Below, one piece after another: positions 5,768 to 11,343 of a stretch of 15,627 nt of DNA (positions are counted from its first letter, which is position 1; every line of letters begins with the position of its first letter). The stretch is from an uncultured Christensenellaceae bacterium (GTDB lineage: Bacteria > Bacillota > Clostridia > Christensenellales > CAG-138). The stretch lies in assembly GCA_902475645.1 (NCBI GenBank), contig CABSAH010000022.1, forward strand, positions 1-15,627. The letters are read 5' to 3'. A program made the translations under genes and the position numbers. Below the pieces are notes generated by a model, which ran no database searches, was not told where the DNA came from, and was given only the letters and a program-made list of their open reading frames with translations.

Positions 5768-7192
5768 ATGGAAGCATACAGGGACAGGGCATGGCAGCGC
5801 AGCATGAAGCTGAGGCTGGATATAAACGGCATGACGGCGGACTTTGCGGGTGAACACGGCCTAAATATGGCGGATATAGAAAAAAACAGCGCGCAGTACA
5901 TAAAGGCGGCGGAGAGCATGACCGCAAAGCGGGCGAATATGAAATGGCGCGAGCTGCCGCATAATCAGGCGGATGTGGTTGCGCGCATAAAGACCGTTGC
6001 CGAAAGGGTGCGGCGTGATTATGATGCGTTTGTTGTGCTGGGCATAGGCGGCAGCGCGCTCGGCCCCATAGCCGTGCAGCAGGCGTTGAGCCATATGCGC
6101 TATAATGAGCTGAGCCGCGAACGCCGCGGCGGGCCAAAGCTTTATGTTGAGGATAATGTTGACCCGGAGCGCATGGCGTCGCTTATGGATGTTATAGACG
6201 TTGAAAAAACGATGTTCAACGTTATAACCAAATCCGGCGGCACGAGCGAAACTATGGCGCAGCTTCTTTATATTACGCGCATATTGAAGGATAAGCTTGG
6301 GGATAAATGGAGCGGGCATGTTATCGCCACCACCGACGAAGCGAAGGGCAACCTGATAAAAATTGCCAAGGCGGACGGGCTTGAAACGTTCTATGTGCCC
6401 GATGGCGTGGGCGGCAGATTTTCGGAGCTTTGCCCCGTGGGGCTTATTGCGGCGGCGGTATGCGGAATAGATATAGAGGAGCTGCTCGCGGGCGCGGCAT
6501 ATATGGACGAGCTTTGTTCGGAATTAGATTACCGCAAAAACATGGCGTATATGGCCGCAATATGCGAATATGAGGCCATGAAAAAGGGCTGCAACATAAG
6601 CGTTATGATGCCGTATGCGGATTCGCTCAAATACATTGCGGATTGGTATGCGCAGCTTTGGGCGGAAAGCCTTGGCAAGCGCACGGATAACAGCGGCAGC
6701 ACCGTGCATACCGGCCAAACGCCCGTTAAGGCGCTGGGCGTGACGGATCAGCATTCGCAGGTGCAGCTTTATACGGAAGGCCCGTTCGATAAGGTGATAA
6801 CGTTCATAGGCGTGGATAAATACAGGAGCGAGGTTGCAATTCCGCATAGCTTTGACGATATTGCGGACGTTGCCTTCCTTAGCGGACATAGCTTTAACGA
6901 GCTTATAAAGAGCGAACAGGCCGCAACCGAATATGCCGTTACCCGCTCCGGACATATGAACAAGACCATAACCCTGCCCGAGGTAAACCCGTTCACAATA
7001 GGCGAGCTGCTGTATTTCTTTGAAATTCAAACGGCCTATGCGGGCGAGCTGCTGAACATAAACGCATTCGACCAGCCGGGCGTGGAGGAAGGCAAGAACG
7101 CAACATATGCCCTGCTCGGCAAGCACGGCTACGATGAAAAACGCCGCGAATTGGATGGCGCAAAGCCCAAAAAGGCAGAGTATATATTCTGA
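5768..7192 (+). CDS. pgi: Glucose-6-phosphate isomerase
   Basis: Interconverts glucose 6-phosphate and fructose 6-phosphate in the cytosol (glycolysis, gluconeogenesis and hexose supply for cell-wall sugars). The 474-residue protein has the SIS-fold phosphate loops GIGGSALG (92-99) and KSGGTSET (155-162), the catalytic Glu300 (QLWAESLGK), His329 (TDQHSQ) and Lys443. The Lys lies in the second family signature FDQPGVEEGK (434-443). Length is a little above that of Bacillus Pgi. ATG 5768 is chosen over an in-frame ATG at 5753 because the AGGAGG ribosome site (5756-5761) would lie inside the longer version. The first signature reads GGRFSELCPVG, with Glu and Cys where relatives commonly have a small or hydrophobic residue and Thr (GGRFSVLTPVG). 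The gene has its own extended -10 promoter and a hairpin terminator, so it is probably monocistronic. Confidence 0.97.
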   Translation: MEAYRDRAWQRSMKLRLDINGMTADFAGEHGLNMADIEKNSAQYIKAAESMTAKRANMKWRELPHNQADVVARIKTVAERVRRDYDAFVVLGIGGSALGPIAVQQALSHMRYNELSRERRGGPKLYVEDNVDPERMASLMDVIDVEKTMFNVITKSGGTSETMAQLLYITRILKDKLGDKWSGHVIATTDEAKGNLIKIAKADGLETFYVPDGVGGRFSELCPVGLIAAAVCGIDIEELLAGAAYMDELCSELDYRKNMAYMAAICEYEAMKKGCNISVMMPYADSLKYIADWYAQLWAESLGKRTDNSGSTVHTGQTPVKALGVTDQHSQVQLYTEGPFDKVITFIGVDKYRSEVAIPHSFDDIADVAFLSGHSFNELIKSEQAATEYAVTRSGHMNKTITLPEVNPFTIGELLYFFEIQTAYAGELLNINAFDQPGVEEGKNATYALLGKHGYDEKRRELDGAKPKKAEYIF

Positions 7193-7214
7193 TTAACCTT
7201 AAATGAATATGTGA

Positions 7215-7260
7215 CCGCTTTGTAAAATGAGCTAATAAGGCTTAACAAAGCGGCCATTTT
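7215..7260 (+). terminator. Intrinsic terminator after pgi
   Basis: A 9-bp perfect stem, CCGCTTTGT (7215-7223) with ACAAAGCGG (7245-7253), encloses a further small stem (7228-7232 with 7240-7244). A short T-run (7257-7260) follows after three bases. The T-run is modest, so termination may be partial. An alternative 7-bp pairing, TAAAATG (7223-7229) with CATTTTA (7255-7261), would break the terminator. Confidence 0.6.
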
Positions 7261-7270
7261 AGTGTAAAAT
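7242..7270 (+). promoter_or_regulatory. Promoter of the binding-lipoprotein gene
   Basis: TTAACA (7242-7247), 17 bases, TAAAAT (7265-7270): five of six consensus bases in each hexamer with ideal spacing. The start is predicted near 7277, giving a leader of about 35 bases. The -35 lies within the 3' arm of the pgi terminator, so the two signals are interleaved. Confidence 0.6.
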
Positions 7271-7311
7271 CAATGCAATACCCCAACCTGAACGGGAGGA
7301 GAACACAGGCA

Positions 7312-8463
7312 ATGTTAAAACGAGGCTTTGCGCTGCTTATCGCGCTTATAATGCTTTGCATGTGCGGTTGCGCAGGCAAGGACAATAATCAAACGGCTAT
7401 GAATAACGCCCAAACGGATACGGAGCAGCAAAACGGACAAATTATGCAGGGCGATGCGTCTGCCGACGGCGCGCGGGAAACGTTCCCCATACTCGGGCTT
7501 ATAATAGACGACGATGGCAGCGACAGCGCACGCCTTACAATGTACGGCTTTTTGCGCACGGCGGAAACGCTTTGCTATGCCTCCAAGGTATTCCGCGCAA
7601 GCGCCGGGGAGGGCGCAGTATCGGCCGTTGACATGGCAAAGGCCGAAGGTATAACGGCGCTTATGATATTCAATCCCGACGCTAAAAACGACGCGGCGAT
7701 AGAAAAAGCGGTGTCGCTTGGCATGAACGTTGTTGTGCCGTACCATGAATGTAAGGCAGCGGGAATAAAGGCCAATATTGTTGCGGATTATGATGAATAC
7801 TATGATGAGCTTGCGCGCGGCCTTGCCGGAAGGATGGAGGAACGCAGCTTAAAATCGGGCCGCATATTGGTATACGGCGCGGATACCGAAAGGGCCTACG
7901 AAGCATTTGCGGCGTCCATGAAGCAAAACTACCCGCAGTATATAGTTTGCCAATTTGTGCGCACGGCTGCCGATGAGGAGGGCGCGATAGACGAGCTTGC
8001 CGATTTTATATTGAACAACCGCGATATAAAGGGCGTTTATGCCGTTGATGAGGATGCCTCGCCCATAGCGGTTAAGGCGAGGAGCCGCGCGCAGAAGCGC
8101 TTCAGAAGCGAGGGCGCGCCAAGCCCCACCCCAACGCCGGAGGCTACGGCAAGCGCCGTACAGCAGCCGGAATATACGCCGAACCCCGCGCTGCTTACGC
8201 AAATAATGATAACCGTGTTCGGCACGGGGCTTAGTGGAGAAAACTATAAGCTTTTTAACGATAACGACATATATGCCTTGTGCATAGAGCCTTATTATGA
8301 GGCGGCGGCGCAGGGAACGATGACGATGGACAGAATAGTCAGGGGCGAAAGCATAGCGGGCGTTGAGCGGGTGAACAGGCCCATTGTGCATAGCGATACG
8401 GCGGATAAATACACCGCCGTATACGAAAGCATGCTTGCCGCCTTCGCTGCCGAAACGAACTGA
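7312..8463 (+). CDS. Periplasmic-binding-protein-like lipoprotein (type I, sugar-binding fold), orphan
   Basis: A 383-residue exported lipoprotein. MLKRGFALL followed by a hydrophobic core ends in a lipobox with Cys20 (MCGC), then a low-complexity Asn/Gln/Thr linker (about 23-47). From about residue 57 the sequence fits a type I periplasmic binding protein: FPILGLIIDD, a helix, GITALMIFNPDAKN (113-126), GMNVVVPYH (137-145), GRILVYGAD (183-191) and IKGVYAVDEDASPIAVKA (239-256). Such proteins bind sugars or related ligands outside the membrane. No ABC ATPase or permease gene is nearby, so it may be a sensor or use a distant transporter. A Pro/Thr-rich insert (about 269-292, SPTPTPEATA) interrupts the C-terminal lobe. 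ATG 7312 is chosen for GGGAGGA (7294-7300) and because it puts the signal peptide at the N terminus; the in-frame ATG at 7273 precedes the ribosome site. The ligand is unknown. Confidence 0.82.
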   Translation: MLKRGFALLIALIMLCMCGCAGKDNNQTAMNNAQTDTEQQNGQIMQGDASADGARETFPILGLIIDDDGSDSARLTMYGFLRTAETLCYASKVFRASAGEGAVSAVDMAKAEGITALMIFNPDAKNDAAIEKAVSLGMNVVVPYHECKAAGIKANIVADYDEYYDELARGLAGRMEERSLKSGRILVYGADTERAYEAFAASMKQNYPQYIVCQFVRTAADEEGAIDELADFILNNRDIKGVYAVDEDASPIAVKARSRAQKRFRSEGAPSPTPTPEATASAVQQPEYTPNPALLTQIMITVFGTGLSGENYKLFNDNDIYALCIEPYYEAAAQGTMTMDRIVRGESIAGVERVNRPIVHSDTADKYTAVYESMLAAFAAETN

Positions 8464-8464
8464 A

Positions 8465-9625
8465 ATGTTTGATCTAAAGCTGCTTAAAAGAATAGATTGG
8501 TTTACAATACTGCTGGTCGTGGGGCTTGTTGTCTTCGGCCTTATAAGCATTGCCAGCATTATGGCCGCCCCGTTCAGCGGGGAGGAACGCTCAATAGGCG
8601 ACTATACCGCAAAGCTGAACCTTGTTTATGTTGAAAAGCAGGCAGTAAACTTTTTGGTTGGCCTTGCGGCGTTTTTGATAATCATAATATTTGATTATCA
8701 GCAGGTGTTCAAGCCGCTGATAAAATATGCGTATATAGGCATAGTCGGCCTATTGGTGCTGCTGATAGTTATGGATAAAACGCAGCGCGGCATAACGGGC
8801 TGGTTCGTGTTTGAGGCGATAGACCGCGCAATACAGCCGGGCGAGCTATGCAAAATATGCGTAATAATCGCCCTATCCAAAATAGTCAGCGAGGATATGG
8901 ATAAGCACGAGGGCAGGCTTAAATCCTTCAGGTCGATATTCTATGCCGCCGCGGTATGCATAGGACCTACGGTGCTTATAATGGTTCAGCCGGACTTTGG
9001 CACGGCGTTTGTGCTGCTGTGCATAATGGTGATGATATTCTTTATTGCCAAGATATCGTGGGGATATATTGCCGCAGGTGCGGCGGCGGTTGCGGCTGGG
9101 CTGCCGCTTGCGTATTTCTATGTGTTTGATGATGACCAAAAGGGCCGCATAACCGCGTTTTTGAATCCGGAGCTTGATATTCAGGGCAGCGGCTATAACG
9201 TTATGCAGTCCAAAATAGCAATAGGCTCGGGCCGGCTTTACGGAAAGGGCTACTTTTCGTCCGGAACGCTTGCGCAGCTAAGATTCGTTCCGGAAAGGCA
9301 TACGGACTTCGTATTTGCGGGCATTGTGGAAGGCGTGGGCTTTGTTGGCGGGGCGCTGCTGATAGTTGCCTTCTTCCTGCTTATTTTCCGCTGGATATGG
9401 ATAGCGGTACACTCTAAGGATTATTTCGGCATGTGCCTTGTTGCGGGCTGCACGGGCATGATGCTTGCGCATGTGTTTGAAAACATAGGCATGACGATAG
9501 GCTTGATGCCCGTTACGGGCATACCGCTGCCGTTTATAAGCTACGGCGGGTCGAACCTGCTCACCAATATGGCGGCCGTGGGCATAGTTGAAAACGTGTG
9601 GATGCGAAGGCCTGAGAAAAAGTAG
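8465..9625 (+). CDS. rodA: RodA, elongation-specific SEDS glycosyltransferase
   Basis: Polymerises lipid II during lateral cell-wall growth as part of the Rod complex. The 386-residue protein has about ten membrane helices and SEDS signatures: FEAIDRAIQPGELCKI (116-131), QPDFGTAFVLL (175-185), GSGYNVMQSKIAIGSGRLYGKG (start 241), ERHTDFVFAG (277-286) and PVTGIPLPFISYGGSNL (349-365). Asp281 is the expected catalytic Asp. The FEAIDRAIQPGE element and the length favour RodA over FtsW. The ATG at 8465 is one base after the lipoprotein TGA (8461-8463). No Shine-Dalgarno is visible, so translation probably depends on coupling. A longer in-frame version from 8384 would lie inside the lipoprotein gene and add a non-membrane tail, and is rejected. 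The partner PBP2 and MreBCD are not in the window. A strong hairpin with a T-run follows the gene. Confidence 0.93.
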   Translation: MFDLKLLKRIDWFTILLVVGLVVFGLISIASIMAAPFSGEERSIGDYTAKLNLVYVEKQAVNFLVGLAAFLIIIIFDYQQVFKPLIKYAYIGIVGLLVLLIVMDKTQRGITGWFVFEAIDRAIQPGELCKICVIIALSKIVSEDMDKHEGRLKSFRSIFYAAAVCIGPTVLIMVQPDFGTAFVLLCIMVMIFFIAKISWGYIAAGAAAVAAGLPLAYFYVFDDDQKGRITAFLNPELDIQGSGYNVMQSKIAIGSGRLYGKGYFSSGTLAQLRFVPERHTDFVFAGIVEGVGFVGGALLIVAFFLLIFRWIWIAVHSKDYFGMCLVAGCTGMMLAHVFENIGMTIGLMPVTGIPLPFISYGGSNLLTNMAAVGIVENVWMRRPEKK

Positions 9626-9656
9626 GCCGCAAAGCGAAAACGGAAGAATTTACATG

Positions 9657-9698
9657 CACCCCTTGCGCATATATATTTGTCGCGGGGGGTGTTTTATT
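9657..9698 (+). terminator. Terminator-like hairpin that also covers the Shine-Dalgarno of the next gene
   Basis: An 11-bp stem pairs CACCCCTTGCG (9657-9667) with CGCGGGGGGTG (9681-9691), with two G-T pairs and a 13-base AT-rich loop, followed by TTTTATT (9692-9698). This is a textbook intrinsic terminator after rodA. The 3' arm contains the G-rich ribosome site GGGGGGT (9684-9690), and the T-run ends directly at the ATG (9699). It could therefore act as attenuator, terminator or ribosome-site sequestrator for the SpoIVFA-like gene. Confidence 0.75.
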
Positions 9699-10373
9699 AT
9701 GGCTGTAATAATCGAAAAAGCGGAAACGGGAGCATTCGTGACGGATTCATCGGGTATGGGCAAGCGGGGCTTTGCTCCGCGGCAAAGGCGCGCGCCGCGG
9801 CACGGCGGGCGCAGGCCGTATGCAATGTCCATGATGGTAAAAATAGCGCTGTGTGCGCTTTCTTGCGCGGCGGCGCTGATGCTTAGGCTGCACGGGCGGG
9901 CGGAGGCTCCTATGCGGCAGGCAATGGCGGAAACGAGCGAAACGCAGGGCGGGGATGGGCTGGACGAAATGCTGGGTAAGCTCAAATTTGTAGAGCTGCC
10001 GGGGATACTTGAGGTATTTGCTCCGCAGGGGCTTATGCCGCTGCCTGCATCGGGCAGCGTAACAAGCGGGTCGGAAGGCGGGGCGCTTTGCATAGCAGTA
10101 AACGGGGACCAATATGTGTATGCGCGGCTTGAAGGCACGGTGAAGGAAACGGGCGAAGACGGGGAGAATGGCAAATTCGTATGCGTAACCGATGGCAAAA
10201 CGGAAATACGCTGCTGTGGGCTTGAAAGCATAAGCGTGGAGGAAGGCCAGCCCGTGGGCGCGCAGGACAGCATAGGCAGCGCAAAGGACGGGGATGAGCT
10301 GACGGTTGAAGCAAGGCGCAACGGCCGTCCTGTTAACGCGGCGGAGTATTTCAGAATGGATGCGCAAACGTGA
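9699..10373 (+). CDS. SpoIVFA-like membrane protein with degenerate LytM/M23 domain
   Basis: A 224-residue protein: a basic N terminus (22-40, many Arg), one membrane segment (about 44-62), a linker, then a LytM/M23-like domain (about 107-220). The domain follows the family path: AARLEGTV-like strand (YARLEGTVKE, 141-150), GLESISVEEGQPVGAQDSIG (174-193) and NGRPVNAAEYF (208-218). The zinc ligands are missing: the H...D loop reads SEGGALCIAV and the HxH strand reads VEARRNG. That is the state of SpoIVFA and SpoIIQ, which use the fold for interaction, not hydrolysis. Its stop overlaps the GTG of the SpoIVFB-like gene (GTGA), the same pairing as Bacillus spoIVFA-spoIVFB, where SpoIVFA holds and inhibits SpoIVFB until pro-sigma-K cleavage. 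ATG 9699 is used; an in-frame ATG at 9654 behind GGAAG (9642-9646) is a real alternative and would place the hairpin inside the gene. Low similarity to Bacillus SpoIVFA is expected. Confidence 0.72.
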   Translation: MAVIIEKAETGAFVTDSSGMGKRGFAPRQRRAPRHGGRRPYAMSMMVKIALCALSCAAALMLRLHGRAEAPMRQAMAETSETQGGDGLDEMLGKLKFVELPGILEVFAPQGLMPLPASGSVTSGSEGGALCIAVNGDQYVYARLEGTVKETGEDGENGKFVCVTDGKTEIRCCGLESISVEEGQPVGAQDSIGSAKDGDELTVEARRNGRPVNAAEYFRMDAQT

Positions 10374-11251
10374 AAATACGGCTTTTTACGCTTGGGCGGG
10401 CGGATATAAGCATAAGCATAGGCGCGCTTGCAGTGGTTGCGGCGGCGGTGCTTATGGGCAGGGCGGGGGATATGGCGCTTTGCATGGCGGCATTGAGCCT
10501 GCACGAAGGCGCGCATACGCTGGCGGCGATGGCGGCGGGCAGGCGCGTGGGCGAAATTGAGCTTACGCCCGTGGGGTTTTGCGCAAGGCTGTCGGGCAAG
10601 CGGCCAAATGTATTTGACGGGCTGTTCATTGCGTCCGCAGGGCCGCTTTTCAGCCTGTTCGGAGGGCTTGGGTGCTATTGCGTAAATAAAAGCGGGCTTA
10701 TAGCGGCGGATATAGTGGAGAAGTTCGCATATATAAACATTGCGATAGCGGCCGTTAACATGATACCCGCCGTACCGCTTGACGGGGGCAGGATGCTTGA
10801 ATGTGCGCTTAGCCACAGGCTCAGGGGCAAAAGCGTAAGGCTTATATGTATGCTTACGGGCATACTCTGCTCCGCTGCGGTAACTGCTGCGGGAGTATAT
10901 GCCGCCGTATATGCCTCCGCCCCGCCCATGGGCGCGGTGTTCGGCTTGTTCATGGCCGTATCCGCAATAAGGCACAGCCGCGGGCAGGATGTTTACACCG
11001 CCCGCAGGCTTGCCGGAGCGCGCGAAAGGATAGGCGCGGGCTTGGGCGCGGGCATAGCGGGGGTTGCAATGGATAAAAACGTCTCCGCGCGGCAGGCGTT
11101 AAGGTTAGCGCGCGGCAGCGGGTTAACGGTATATGCCGTACTTGATAGCCGTATGCGCACAATAGGCTATGTGAACGAGGCGGAGATATACGAAGCCATG
11201 GCGCGAAAGGGCGCGGACATAACGCTTGGGCAGGTAATAATATATAAATAA
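10370..11251 (+). CDS. spoIVFB: SpoIVFB-like site-2 intramembrane metalloprotease (M50B) with C-terminal CBS-like domain
   Basis: A 293-residue polytopic protein. HEGAH (45-49) supplies two zinc-binding His and the catalytic Glu. NMIPAVPLDGGR (130-141) supplies the NxxP and the third ligand Asp138 of site-2 proteases. These positions are almost the same as those of Bacillus SpoIVFB, and the C-terminal 75 or so residues look like the single CBS-type domain of SpoIVFB (VSARQALRLARGSG, then VLDSRMRTIGYVNEAEI). In spore formers it cleaves pro-sigma-K in the mother cell. Translation starts at GTG 10370 within the stop of the SpoIVFA-like gene (GTGA), so the pair is coupled. The gene supports a spore-forming host, though M50B enzymes also occur in non-spore formers; the adjacent SpoIVFA-like gene and the following TIGR03960 gene make the sporulation reading stronger. 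Confidence 0.87.
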   Translation: MKIRLFTLGRADISISIGALAVVAAAVLMGRAGDMALCMAALSLHEGAHTLAAMAAGRRVGEIELTPVGFCARLSGKRPNVFDGLFIASAGPLFSLFGGLGCYCVNKSGLIAADIVEKFAYINIAIAAVNMIPAVPLDGGRMLECALSHRLRGKSVRLICMLTGILCSAAVTAAGVYAAVYASAPPMGAVFGLFMAVSAIRHSRGQDVYTARRLAGARERIGAGLGAGIAGVAMDKNVSARQALRLARGSGLTVYAVLDSRMRTIGYVNEAEIYEAMARKGADITLGQVIIYK

Positions 11252-11266
11252 TACGCCCGCCAACGA

Positions 11267-11295
11267 TTGACCGCGGGGCATATAGATGATAAACT
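11267..11295 (+). promoter_or_regulatory. Putative promoter before the radical SAM-DUF2344-rng operon
   Basis: TTGACC (11267-11272), 17 bases, then TAAACT (11290-11295) preceded by TGA, a TGn extended -10. The predicted start near 11302 falls inside the inverted repeat described separately, leaving about 40 bases to the TTG start at 11344. Confidence 0.5.
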
Positions 11296-11330
11296 TAATA
11301 AGTTTGATAAGGCTATATCGGCTATATGCC
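11277..11330. repeat. Nested inverted repeats and a short direct repeat upstream of the radical SAM gene
   Basis: Outer arms GGCATATAG (11277-11285) and CTATATGCC (11322-11330) are perfect reverse complements. Inside them AAACTT (11291-11296) and AAGTTT (11300-11305) form a 6-bp hairpin with a 3-base loop over the -10 element. GGCTATAT also occurs twice in tandem (11311-11318 and 11320-11327). The outer arm ends two bases before GGAGG (11333-11337). Confidence 0.55.
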
Positions 11331-11343
11331 ATGGAGGATAAGC

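Noticed and set aside
6524..7126. 200-codon minus-strand open frame inside pgi
   Set aside because: Shadow of the pgi coding frame, which has full catalytic motifs.
7273..7311. Upstream in-frame ATG for the lipoprotein
   Set aside because: It would bury the signal peptide and the Shine-Dalgarno.
7849..8559. 236-codon minus-strand open frame
   Set aside because: Antisense to the lipoprotein gene and rodA start, no ribosome site and no recognisable domain.
9654..9698. Longer SpoIVFA-like start at ATG 9654
   Set aside because: Possible, since GGAAG (9642-9646) precedes it, but it would translate through a terminator-like hairpin and adds no recognisable domain; kept only as an alternative.
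9650..10975. 441-codon minus-strand open frame
   Set aside because: It lies antisense to the SpoIVFA-like and SpoIVFB-like genes, whose motifs are clear. Its product is rich in Arg, Pro, His and Tyr with no domain, as expected from a GC-biased complementary frame.
11326..11343. Upstream in-frame ATG for the radical SAM gene
   Set aside because: GGAGG lies inside this extension and is well spaced for TTG 11344; the family N terminus also fits the TTG start.
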